Source of the DNA: Ramicandelaber brevisporus
Lineage: Eukaryota; Kickxellomycota; Ramicandelaberales; Ramicandelaberaceae
Reading direction: 5' to 3'
DNA length: 11,061 bases
Assembly (NCBI GenBank): GCA_025201865.1
Contig: MU602833.1
Coordinates: 24,350 to 35,410, forward strand
Part shown: piece after piece, positions 1 through 8,345 of the stretch
How positions within the stretch are numbered: the first letter of the stretch is position 1
How the letters are laid out: each line of letters begins with the position of its first letter
The notes under the pieces: generated by a model
What the model saw: only the letters and a program-made list of their open reading frames with translations
What the model was told of the DNA's origin: nothing
The model's database searches: none
Position numbers and translations under genes: made by a program

Positions 1-623
1 GGGGAAGATGGGGTGGACATTGTATGGAGAGTGTGATGAGGTTTTGGGTGGAAGTGGGCTGGTCGATTCCAACTCGTGCAAATAACTGACCTCACCAACA
101 TCTACACTCACCATTCTCGAAACTTTGCAGAGTCACTAACTCGGTCTCAACGAACTTGCTCCTCTTTTGAATTGTGACTCTGACTGAGTAGGTTGCCGAG
201 ATAAATTGAGAAAAAAGTGTCCATGGTCTCGAATTGGGATAATACCCCTCCCCAATCAGCCATGCAACGATATGCCTCAAAGAGTGTCATTGAAGACCAA
301 TATTGATCGACATGAAATTCGACTTTCAAGTTGGCTAAACAGGTAGTGGTACTTTATCAGACAAAAAGGCTACTTTGAACGACATTATCTCGGGGCCGTA
401 CCCGAATCTTGAGAAACGGATATCATAATCGCAATCAGTGACTCGGAGAGCCCTAATGGTTAAAGTTTGGCAAAAAACGTTATCCCGTCAGTTGGGCAAA
501 GTAGTGTGTTAGACCGATAATTAAAAAAGGTTCGATTTATTTTGCGTTTTCCTCACTTGGGCGAAACCTTTCCGGACCCAGGCGGATTTGCCCACTAACT
601 AAAAGTATGAAAAACAAACATGA
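1..623. other. Intergenic region with no supported gene
   Basis: I see no convincing gene here. The only open frames are about 60 codons on the minus strand between 92 and 329; they begin at TTG rather than ATG and show no recognisable protein pattern. The right-hand part is the 3' flank of the ABC transporter gene and carries its probable polyadenylation signal. The rest is AT-leaning sequence without obvious repeats. A neighbouring gene may lie beyond the left edge. Confidence 0.6.
536..541 (-). terminator. Probable polyadenylation signal (AATAAA) of the ABC transporter gene
   Basis: The minus strand reads AATAAA here, about 80 nt past the TAA stop of the ABCC gene. It is followed on the minus strand by a run of T residues (522-527 region). 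Hexamer, spacing and following T-rich tract fit a eukaryotic 3' end. No cleavage site can be fixed from sequence alone. Confidence 0.5.
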
Positions 624-3600
624 TTAAGCAGTTCCGTTGAATTGCACGCCGGCTTCTCTGACCAAGCCTGAGAAGATGGAAGATGGATTCTCCAAAAGCT
701 TCTCGGGTGTGTCCATCTCCACGATCTTTCCGGCATCCAGCACCATGATACGAGTGCTGTCCAGAATAGTGTCAATGCGATGCGCAATAGTCAAAATGGT
801 GCACTGCGCAAACTCGGATCTGATGGTCCGTTGTAACAGGGCATCAGTCTGAGAATCGATGGCAGCTGTTGCTTCGTCAAGCACCAAAATGGATGTTCTG
901 CGCAGCAGAGCACGTGCGAGGCATATCAACTGGCGCTGGCCAATCGAGAAGTTCTCGCCACCCTGGGCAACAATGGCATCAAGACCAAGGTTGTAGTTAT
1001 CAGCCACAGGCTCACCATTGGAAGAAAGCAGAGGAGAGGACTCGGTTTCATCGCCATCGACGTTGCTGGAAATTGAGGCTGCCCGAGAACGAGGAAGGGA
1101 TGCGGCAGAGGAAGTAGCAGATACTGAGCGAGATACAGCCAGCTGGTTGCCCATGCGCAGAACATGGTTCTTCAGATGGGTAGCTTCAAGAGCGCGCCAA
1201 ATCTCTTCGTCATCATGGACGCCAAATGGATCCAGATTTTCACGAACCGTTCCAGAGAACAGCACAGTGTCTTGTGGCACAATCATGAGTCTAGACCGCA
1301 GGTCGTACAATCCAATTCGGGCAATGTTGATGCCGTCGATGATGATTGCACCGCTGGCTGCCTCGATGATTCTGAACAGCGCTCCAGTCAAAGACGACTT
1401 GCCTGCACCAGTTCTTCCTACAATGCCGATGCGCTCTCCTGGTTGAATTTCACAGGAAATGCCTCTGAGAACCAGCGGCAACTCAGGGCGGTAGCGAGTT
1501 TCAAAGTCGCGGAACTCAATGCGGCCAGATTCGGGCCAGGCAGCTGGTGGACGGACGTCGTCAATGATGGCAGGCGCCTCAGATGGCAGATCAATGTACT
1601 CGGCAACACGCTCGACAGACACCAGGTTGGTCTCGATTTCTGCCGACTGACGAATGCACCAGTTGAGCGACTGGGTAATGTTGAGCGAGTAGCTGACAGC
1701 CAAGCCAACCAGACCACTTTCAATAGTCGTGCCGTTCTCCTTTGCACGAATCACACCAATGACAGACAACAGCGAAGCACTCAAGATAATCAGCGATCCG
1801 ATAGTCTCCAGACGAACAGCCAGCCAGCGGTTCAATGCCATTGCGGCATAGTACGCTTTGGTGTTGAGATCCAGGTGCTGGACGTTCTCGCAAGTAAATC
1901 TAAACGTAGCCCCGTATGCGCGGATTGTGCTGACGCCACCAAGGGTCTGCTGGAAGTGCGCAAACACAGGCGAACGGGATGTGGAGTCGAGACGCTTCAG
2001 CTCGCGAGATGCCGGCAGGTAGTACTTCTGGATGCCAAAGTACACAACGGACAGCGGAATAATGACCAGGATGAACGATGGAGTGGCAATTGAAATCGTG
2101 AACATGGCGGCAGCAACGGCGAGCAGAGTTTGGAAGAACGATTGCCAGCTACGAGGGAGCACCTCATCGATTGTGTTCTGGTCCTTGGAGAAGCGGTTCG
2201 TTATGCGACCAATCGGCGTTTGATCAAACCAGCTCATTGGAGCACGCAAAACGGCATTCAGCATCTGCTCGTGAGTGACGCGAGCAGAGCGGATGGCACA
2301 CAGCGTCCACATGGTGAACGACTGAGCAAACGCGCTCAGACCAGTGCACAGACCGTACACACCGTAAATGGACAAGAACCACAGCGTGTCGGCATGAGAT
2401 GGCTCGGGCTTGTCGTCTGTTGACTTGTTGGCCTCGGACCAGTCCTTGAGCCAGAAGTTGCTGCCAATGTTGCACGCCTGAAGCAGCAATAAGCAAGACA
2501 AGAAGACGAGGACACCGCTGACTGAGCAAGCCTTAACGTACATTGCATACACACTCCACGAAACCTCGCCCTTGGCACTCTCCTCAGCGGTCATCAATGC
2601 ACCAACTGGGCGAACCTCAGTAATGGCAGCTGGTGCGACGATGGAGGCACTGCGACCAGGACGGCGGATTGGAGCAAGCGAAGCTGGAGGGAGAGACTGG
2701 ACAGAAGCACGGCGGGTGACGCTCTTTGCCTCAGGCACAGGCATAACCGGCTGGTTGGGCAAGTTGAGTAGATCGCCTTGCTCCTCCGCAGCCTCAGCAC
2801 CGCCTGCAACCTCAGCAGCGAGCTCGACAGCCGTATCACGAGTGGTGACTGGTGAGCCTGGAGCAGCGGTTGGCGTAGCAGTGGCGGATTCTTCACTATC
2901 GGCAGCACCGGATGAACCGTACTCACGCACCAATGCCTGCAGCTCGCTAGCAGCCTGGCCATCCTCTTCAACGCGAGACATGAAATCTTGGTAGCGACCC
3001 TCTTCAATAATGCGACCGTCGCTGAGCAGCAAAACATAGTCGGTATCCTTGAGATAGCGCAATGCATGAGTAACCAAAACACGAGCACGGCTGCGCAACA
3101 AGCCATGTGGACCAATCACATTATCAAACACGCTGCGACCAACATGAGCATCCAAGGCAGACAGCGGATCATCAAACAAGTAAACATCGGCTCTTGCGTA
3201 CACGGCACGGGCCAGGCCGATACGAGCGCGCTGGCCACCACTGAGCGTGACACCCTTCTCGCCAATTTCGACCTGATCACCTCCAGGCAGCATGGCAATA
3301 TCAGGCAACAGACAGCACGCCTCCAGGGTCTTGGCGTAAAAGACTGGGTCGTATCTGTGGCCAAACAGGATGTTGTCACGCAATGTTGCATTCATCACAT
3401 ATGGCTGTTGGCTGACATAGGCAACCTTGCCTCGAAGAGTGACATCGCCAGAGTCCTTGACCATTTCACCCAGCAGAGCACTGATGATCGATGACTTGCC
3501 ACTGCCAACCTTGCCGACAATCGACAATAGCTCACCACGGCGCACATGCAAGTTAACATTCTCGAGTGCTGGCGGAATCTCTTCGCCGTCAATGTTGGTG

Positions 3601-5543
3601 TCAGCTGGAGACCAGCGGAATGAACCGTTAACGATTGAGGCCATCTCTGGTTTGATGTTGCTGTCACCGTACGATGCGATTGGAGCTTCTTCGCGCTTGA
3701 CTGCGTTCGGATCCAACTCATCGGCGGTAAAGAAGCGCCACAAACGGTCGATCGATACAGAAGTCTCAACCAGTGAGGCAACGACATTCGGGAACACAGC
3801 GAGCGGGAAGCGCAGCTGGTTGAACAATGCAAGTGCGACAAACATGAGCTCAGCAGTCAATGGACCATGAGTGACACCATCAGCCAGACTGTACAATGCA
3901 AATGTGCAGAATGAGACGAGGAATGGAATGGTCAGGACCATGAATGACTGGATTGCACCAAGAAGAGCATACTGTCTGAGAGTACGCAGCTCTTGCTCAT
4001 TGCGAATGTAGTTGATCTTGTCAATGAATGCTTGCTCCCATGCATAGAGCTTGATGATACGCGCAGCACCCAAAACCTCGTCAGTTAAGCGAATTCTGGC
4101 ATCCTTGTTCTTCATCTGGCGACCTTGCAGAGCACGCATCTGGCGAGCCATGAAGCCATTGATGGGGACGGAGATGATCATGATGGCGACACCAGCATAG
4201 ATACTCCAGCCAAGAGTCTGGTGAAGGAAGTACAGCGAGAGGATAATCTGGAAGGGACCGCTCCACAGAATGTGGCCGTACATCAGGAAATCAGCAATGC
4301 GGGATGAATCGACGCTCATCAGGTTCACAATCTCGCCAACCGTGCTGGTCTGGCGAGCAGCCGATGACAGCTTGAGTGACTTTTGGTAAACGGCACTGAT
4401 GAGTGCATTCTTGATGCGAATGCCAGCAAGCACATTCAACTGGAAGTACTGGTGAAGCAAGCCAGTCTGGACCATGGCAACAATCAGCATTGACCAGGCG
4501 ATAAAGTAGCCATCAGACGCGGGCTGTGCACCAAGAGAAGAGCCATCTTGTTGGGTGCTGTAGGACGACACAAAGGCAATGAGGCGCTTGAGCAGCTGTG
4601 GCTGGACAAAAGAGCATGCATCTTGACCAACTTTGAACAAACCAGCGAGTAGGGTGACGGAACCAAACGAGCGCGCCAATGTCCAAACGAGCGATGGCTG
4701 ACTGCCATTAGCGGAGGCATTGCTGCATTCTTTACTCCATGCAGCCTGGAACTGCTCAGAAACAAGCTCTGGAGTGACAGACGATGGCAGATCATACAAG
4801 TCGTCGGCAACCAATGGCTGTTGATATCCGCGCGCAATCAATGGCGAGATCCAAGAGAATGTCAGCACAGAGAGGATGTTGGCACCTTCCTCGGGCGATA
4901 CTGGCAAATCAGATGGAGAGACAGATGCAGATGAAGATGCAGCAGAGCTGGCAGACAGAGTGGTTGCTGGAGGCACAATCTCGAGTGCAAATGTAATCAG
5001 TGAGATGACACTCAGTGCGAAATATGAGTGGAACTCGCGTGAGTCATCGCCTTGCAGATAGCCAGTGCGCACGCGCAGGCCGAGTCCAACAGCAATTGCA
5101 AGCCAGAAGCACTGCAGGCCAATTGGCATGATACGGGTGCGAGTGTGCTCATAGTATGAAAGAGCACTCGCCACACCGAACGCAGCCAGCAGAGAGGCCA
5201 CGGCCGCCGAATCGATGCTGACAATTCCGGTCCAAATGTGCTTTACAAATGCAAGATACGCAGTGGCAGCAATAGCAGCACAGCTGGCGAGGATCTGCAG
5301 ACGGAACAGCAAGGTGTGAGTGTACGCAGTTGGCAAGGGGTAGCATTGGCGCAGCGAGGCGATACGGAGCAAACCAAGAGCCACCACGAGGAGAGACGGC
5401 GCCAGAATCAGCATACCATCTTCAAAGCACGGCGTAAAGTCGAGCGAACGCTGGCGAGACCACGGCCCCCAGCCTTCACGGTTGTGGCAGAACGACTGTC
5501 CTGCACGAAGAGACGCTGTCAAGTGCGTCAGCAGCCGGTGCAT
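624..5543 (-). CDS. ABCC-family (MRP/Ycf1-like) full-length ABC transporter
   Basis: ATP-driven exporter of the ABCC class. Fungal relatives move glutathione conjugates, metal-glutathione complexes and bile-salt-like anions into the vacuole; substrate and membrane are inferred here. From the ATG at 5543 it is 1639 aa, usual for long ABCCs. An EGWGP...DFTPCF stretch (23-40) precedes a five-helix TMD0 (about 44-200). TMD1 is about 285-600. NBD1 has Walker A at 677-685 and LSGGQ at 767-771. A low-complexity R linker (about 850-990) contains RRAS (944-947). TMD2 is about 995-1290. NBD2 has Walker A at 1376-1384, FSIGQRQ at 1532-1538 and catalytic Glu1557. NBD1 has Asp792 at the catalytic Glu position, as is usual for ABCCs, so NBD2 is the main hydrolytic site. 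A Ser-rich insert (about 1465-1518) interrupts NBD2. The frame stays open 17 codons upstream but has no ATG there. A spliced start at 5704 is possible. TAA stop at 624-626. The family call is firm; Ycf1 versus another subfamily is not resolved. Confidence 0.95.
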   Translation of the reverse strand: MHRLLTHLTASLRAGQSFCHNREGWGPWSRQRSLDFTPCFEDGMLILAPSLLVVALGLLRIASLRQCYPLPTAYTHTLLFRLQILASCAAIAATAYLAFVKHIWTGIVSIDSAAVASLLAAFGVASALSYYEHTRTRIMPIGLQCFWLAIAVGLGLRVRTGYLQGDDSREFHSYFALSVISLITFALEIVPPATTLSASSAASSSASVSPSDLPVSPEEGANILSVLTFSWISPLIARGYQQPLVADDLYDLPSSVTPELVSEQFQAAWSKECSNASANGSQPSLVWTLARSFGSVTLLAGLFKVGQDACSFVQPQLLKRLIAFVSSYSTQQDGSSLGAQPASDGYFIAWSMLIVAMVQTGLLHQYFQLNVLAGIRIKNALISAVYQKSLKLSSAARQTSTVGEIVNLMSVDSSRIADFLMYGHILWSGPFQIILSLYFLHQTLGWSIYAGVAIMIISVPINGFMARQMRALQGRQMKNKDARIRLTDEVLGAARIIKLYAWEQAFIDKINYIRNEQELRTLRQYALLGAIQSFMVLTIPFLVSFCTFALYSLADGVTHGPLTAELMFVALALFNQLRFPLAVFPNVVASLVETSVSIDRLWRFFTADELDPNAVKREEAPIASYGDSNIKPEMASIVNGSFRWSPADTNIDGEEIPPALENVNLHVRRGELLSIVGKVGSGKSSIISALLGEMVKDSGDVTLRGKVAYVSQQPYVMNATLRDNILFGHRYDPVFYAKTLEACCLLPDIAMLPGGDQVEIGEKGVTLSGGQRARIGLARAVYARADVYLFDDPLSALDAHVGRSVFDNVIGPHGLLRSRARVLVTHALRYLKDTDYVLLLSDGRIIEEGRYQDFMSRVEEDGQAASELQALVREYGSSGAADSEESATATPTAAPGSPVTTRDTAVELAAEVAGGAEAAEEQGDLLNLPNQPVMPVPEAKSVTRRASVQSLPPASLAPIRRPGRSASIVAPAAITEVRPVGALMTAEESAKGEVSWSVYAMYVKACSVSGVLVFLSCLLLLQACNIGSNFWLKDWSEANKSTDDKPEPSHADTLWFLSIYGVYGLCTGLSAFAQSFTMWTLCAIRSARVTHEQMLNAVLRAPMSWFDQTPIGRITNRFSKDQNTIDEVLPRSWQSFFQTLLAVAAAMFTISIATPSFILVIIPLSVVYFGIQKYYLPASRELKRLDSTSRSPVFAHFQQTLGGVSTIRAYGATFRFTCENVQHLDLNTKAYYAAMALNRWLAVRLETIGSLIILSASLLSVIGVIRAKENGTTIESGLVGLAVSYSLNITQSLNWCIRQSAEIETNLVSVERVAEYIDLPSEAPAIIDDVRPPAAWPESGRIEFRDFETRYRPELPLVLRGISCEIQPGERIGIVGRTGAGKSSLTGALFRIIEAASGAIIIDGINIARIGLYDLRSRLMIVPQDTVLFSGTVRENLDPFGVHDDEEIWRALEATHLKNHVLRMGNQLAVSRSVSATSSAASLPRSRAASISSNVDGDETESSPLLSSNGEPVADNYNLGLDAIVAQGGENFSIGQRQLICLARALLRRTSILVLDEATAAIDSQTDALLQRTIRSEFAQCTILTIAHRIDTILDSTRIMVLDAGKIVEMDTPEKLLENPSSIFSGLVREAGVQFNGTA

Positions 5544-5555
5544 CTCTCTTTTCCG

Positions 5556-5689
5556 CTGTATCAGAACGAAGATAAAGGAGAAGGAGGATGACAAATATTT
5601 TTTTATTTTGGCGTGTTTGCGTGATTGATTGTTGTGAACACTTTTGGAGGGAAGACTCTGCCTGCCTGCCTGCCAAAGCCCACACTTAC
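5556..5689 (-). other. Candidate 5' intron of the ABC transporter gene
   Basis: On the minus strand a consensus donor GTAAGT (5684-5689) is followed 134 nt later by a long pyrimidine-rich tract ending in ATACAG (AG at 5556-5557). Joining the flanks puts an ATG at 5702-5704, giving five codons (M-A-G-V-P), in frame with codons just ahead of the ATG at 5543, for a protein of about 1648 aa. Donor, tract, acceptor and frame all fit. Against it, the only good CTRAY branch-like site (CTGAT) sits very close to the acceptor, and the upstream ATG has T at -3 and overlaps a TATA-like element. Confidence 0.4.
5659..5674. repeat. (TGCC)4 tetranucleotide microsatellite
   Basis: Four perfect TGCC units lie in the 5' flank of the ABC transporter gene. 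They fall inside the candidate 5' intron, so length changes would not disturb coding sequence. Confidence 0.85.
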
Positions 5690-5703
5690 CGGCACACCTG
5701 CCA

Positions 5704-5713
5704 TATATAAATA
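5704..5713 (-). promoter_or_regulatory. TATA-like element upstream of the ABC transporter gene
   Basis: The minus strand reads TATTTATATA about 160-170 nt upstream of the ATG at 5543. It is the most TATA-like stretch in the leader. If the candidate 5' intron and its upstream ATG (5702-5704) are real, this element overlaps the start codon and could not be the promoter for that transcript, so the two readings compete. Confidence 0.35.
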
Positions 5714-5850
5714 GTCGGCTGCAAAATGGATGAGCTGGCTGGCTGACGCGTTGTTCTCTGGGTCGCGCTCAGCCAGGGGCCGGATCCGCTGACTAAAGCA
5801 CCAATCGATAAGTGACCGCTGACAAATGCTTGCATGATCAGAATGCGCAG

Positions 5851-5925
5851 CACTCACTCACTTACACTCACTTACACTCACTGACTCACTCTCACTTGCA
5901 TTCACTCTTAGACTTACACTCATTC
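5851..5925. repeat. CACT/CTCA-rich tandem repeat array with a decamer core
   Basis: The core is three consecutive decamers: CACTCACTTA at 5855-5864 and 5865-5874, then CACTCACTGA at 5875-5884. It is flanked on both sides by degenerate CACTCA/TTCACT/ACACTCA units up to about 5925. It lies 30-100 nt past the stop codon of the CorA gene, so on the minus strand it would be transcribed as TGAGTG-rich 3' UTR or near-3' sequence. Confidence 0.75.
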
Positions 5926-5957
5926 TTTTGAATGAATAGATTTAATTAGAATGCTAT

Positions 5958-8345
5958 TCAAACGATACCGTAGCGACGCGCGAAAATCAACGTGAGCGTC
6001 GCCCATACCATCATGCATCCAAAGATTGCCCAGAACGACGTGGTCGTTGGATTACCGCCAGGCTCGCGTCCAGTCTGCATTGGCACAGTCACATTCATGC
6101 CAAACAGCCCCGTGATGATGTTCAGCGGGATGAGAATCGAGCCAAGAATAGTGAGCTTGCTGGCGACATTGTTGGTTGCATTTGCAGTCTCTGTCAAAGC
6201 GAGCGATACTTGAGCAAGATACGCAGAATGAGCACGGGCGAGAATCAGATCCAAATGGCGCGCTGTTGCCAGCATTGTGATAATGTGGTCTTGGATATCG
6301 TCAAAGTATAGTGAGATGTCGTGGCTACTGTCGCTGCTGCCACTGCCACTGCCGCTGCCACTGCTACCGCCGCTAGATGGCTTGGAGGTCTCGACGCTGG
6401 ATTTCTTGGCTGGTCTTGTGGATGCTGATGGGCCGAATGGGAAGCCGGCATGCATTACAAGAGATTCGCCATCTTCATCCTCGCTTATCGCAAATGGCAA
6501 TCCGGTTGGCGTGTGCGTGCCACTTCCACCATGAAGTCTGCGAAGGACGGCTGCTGATGACTCTGCTGCTGCGGCTGTCGTTGCTGCTGTCGTGGTTTGA
6601 GATGCCTTGTGAGTGCTGTGTTTGACAATTGCTCGAATGACTTCTGTTTTCTCTGGGAACGCTCGCAGTAGTGCAATCAGTCGACGCCGAGTGCAGCTGA
6701 TACGCATCAACACCTCCTGCTGCTCTTGGGCTTGTGATGGTTTCAACGACAGGCTATCAATCTCGTCCACTTCAGACTCAATTGCTCGTAAGATGGGTTC
6801 CAGCGAGTCCGTAATGTCATCAATAATAGCATATCCGATCCAGTGAGCAGTCAGTGGCACATACTCCAATAGATAGCGAACTCGCTCCAGCGCATTGTAG
6901 ATGTGCGGTGTAATTTGATCAGAATGAAATGTGACAATGAATCCACCCCAGTCACCATCGCAGCAACCATCACCAGGTCTCCATGACTTATCAGCATTCT
7001 TCAAGTCTGTGCTGCTTGCATTTGCATTTGATGAGGCACTTACAGGACGCTGCATGACAACTGAGTGAAAGTTATGCTGTGTCATATCTTCAAGCATTGT
7101 TCGATAGCACACAAACATGTAATCCTGCTGCACCTTCTCGCATTTATCGCGAGGTTCTTCAGACACAATGTCCTCGATCGTGAGGGGATGGATTCTGAAT
7201 ATGCGACGCAGCAAAGCCATATCCTCCATAGTAGGATCCGTCACATCAATCCAGAAGCAGCTTCCAACTGCTCGTGCACCTCCATCGATGTCATTATCAC
7301 CCCTGCTGTTTGAGCTGCTGCCACCGACAAGGGAAATTGCAATTATATCGCGCAGTGAGTGCTCCTTTGTTCGCAAGTTTGCCAATGAACATGACCGAAT
7401 CGTGCCAATTGCAGGCGAGAAGAATGTCAATCTAAACTCTGGTCGCTCAAACGCAGATTGACCTAGGAACAATTCTCCAAACTTCAAGTCCTCATCAATC
7501 TCATCATATTCACCAAGCATACTACTACCGCCACCGTGAACACCACCACCACCGCCACCACCACTGTTGCTTCTGATATCGTTCTGGATATCTAATGGTG
7601 GAGAGGCTGTACGTGCAATCTGAAGTGAGTTTGGAGAGTCAGCAAATGAATCTGCTCCACGCGATACAATTGTTGTTTGATGGAATGTCTCCAGTCCGGC
7701 TGATTTGTTACCGTTGTATTGGCTGATTCTTTCTAGCAATGCCCAGTTGATGTTTGGATATCGTTTTGTGGCGCGTGAAACAATTGCTGAAATGTCGTCA
7801 CTGCCTCCAGCTTCTCCAGCTTCGCCAACATCTCCAATTTCGCCAATTGTATCTAATTCGGACGATATTCCTACTGCTGATTCTGGCAGTTGAAGATGGC
7901 TCAAATCGCTCGGCACTGCTTCAGTTTGTTGTTGTTGCTGCTGCTGCTGTTTCTGTGGAGCCAAGACGGGGGATGGCATGGCTGACATTGGTGGCAGCAT
8001 CAGAATCGAAGGACGACGACCTTGTATACTAAACGAAGGACGAGTCCTGTAGATTCCAGCATACTTTTCATTTGGAAGCGACGGCCGCAAATTGCGAAGA
8101 CGCATGCCAAGTGGAGAAGACAGTTGTTGCTGCTGTTGTTGCTGCTGCAAGTCACGCACTCTACTGCGACTGCTGGATGTCGACGATTCTGCAGCGGGGG
8201 AATCCATTCGTAAACCAAGTGCTGAAGTCGCCGATGCATGTTGGGGAGGGTCCACCGCAATGCTGATACCTGGGATATAGTCAGAAGACATTGTCAGCGG
8301 GTCCTGCTCGTTCGGTGTTCGAGTCGTGCGCTGCTTTGTTGTCAT
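5958..8345 (-). CDS. CorA-type Mg2+ transporter, fungal Alr1/Mnr2 group
   Basis: Magnesium channel/transporter expected to work as a pentamer. Alr1-type proteins sit in the plasma membrane and Mnr2 in the vacuole membrane; the sequence does not decide. The 795-aa protein has a long disordered N-terminus (1 to about 280) with eight-Gln runs at 67-74 and 133-140 and a seven-Gly run near 262-268. The CorA soluble domain starts at FWIDVTDP (364-371). The helix with DDITDSLEPI lies at about 509-518. After a low-complexity insert (about 577-675), DIQDHIITML leads to the two membrane helices (about 730-751 and 768-792). The signature GMN is at 749-751, at the end of the first. The protein stops just after TM2. 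The open frame extends 30 codons upstream without an ATG. The ATG at 8345 has A at -3; the next ATG at 8291 has C at -3, so I prefer 8345. TGA stop at 5958-5960. Confidence 0.93.
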   Translation of the reverse strand: MTTKQRTTRTPNEQDPLTMSSDYIPGISIAVDPPQHASATSALGLRMDSPAAESSTSSSRSRVRDLQQQQQQQQLSSPLGMRLRNLRPSLPNEKYAGIYRTRPSFSIQGRRPSILMLPPMSAMPSPVLAPQKQQQQQQQQTEAVPSDLSHLQLPESAVGISSELDTIGEIGDVGEAGEAGGSDDISAIVSRATKRYPNINWALLERISQYNGNKSAGLETFHQTTIVSRGADSFADSPNSLQIARTASPPLDIQNDIRSNSGGGGGGGVHGGGSSMLGEYDEIDEDLKFGELFLGQSAFERPEFRLTFFSPAIGTIRSCSLANLRTKEHSLRDIIAISLVGGSSSNSRGDNDIDGGARAVGSCFWIDVTDPTMEDMALLRRIFRIHPLTIEDIVSEEPRDKCEKVQQDYMFVCYRTMLEDMTQHNFHSVVMQRPVSASSNANASSTDLKNADKSWRPGDGCCDGDWGGFIVTFHSDQITPHIYNALERVRYLLEYVPLTAHWIGYAIIDDITDSLEPILRAIESEVDEIDSLSLKPSQAQEQQEVLMRISCTRRRLIALLRAFPEKTEVIRAIVKHSTHKASQTTTAATTAAAAESSAAVLRRLHGGSGTHTPTGLPFAISEDEDGESLVMHAGFPFGPSASTRPAKKSSVETSKPSSGGSSGSGSGSGSSDSSHDISLYFDDIQDHIITMLATARHLDLILARAHSAYLAQVSLALTETANATNNVASKLTILGSILIPLNIITGLFGMNVTVPMQTGREPGGNPTTTSFWAIFGCMMVWATLTLIFARRYGIV

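Larger units (their letters stand above)
5544..5957. other. Intergenic region: ABC gene leader/promoter and CorA gene 3' flank
   Basis: This 414-bp gap separates two genes pointing the same way. The right part must hold the 3' end of the CorA gene, but I find no AATAAA on the minus strand there, only an AATTAAAT variant near 5941-5948. The left part is the ABC gene leader: CT-rich on the minus strand, with a TATA-like element, a (TGCC)4 microsatellite, a GCTG repeat and a decamer repeat array. No additional gene is evident. Confidence 0.6.

Noticed and set aside
92-329. Two overlapping minus-strand frames of about 60 codons
   Set aside because: Both begin at TTG, have no recognisable motif, and overlap each other in different frames.
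493-541. tRNA-like boxes: a TTGGGCAAAG stretch and GGTTCGATTT with tRNA-like spacing
   Set aside because: No anticodon stem and only a poor T stem can be formed; the second box overlaps the AATAAA signal on the other strand. Judged to be chance similarity.
1164-2093. 309-codon plus-strand open frame starting with ATG
   Set aside because: It lies wholly antisense to NBD2 and TMD2 of the ABC transporter and shows no family pattern of its own. Long antisense frames are a common by-product of the codon bias in a highly conserved gene.
5544-5594. N-terminal extension of the ABC transporter to 5594
   Set aside because: The extra 17 codons begin with TTG. A nuclear eukaryotic gene would be expected to use the ATG at 5543, or the spliced ATG at 5704 if the candidate intron is real.
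7921-8150. CAG/CTG-rich runs as candidate expansion microsatellites or a repeat array
   Set aside because: They are interrupted by CAA codons and are explained as coding poly-Gln tracts in the CorA protein.
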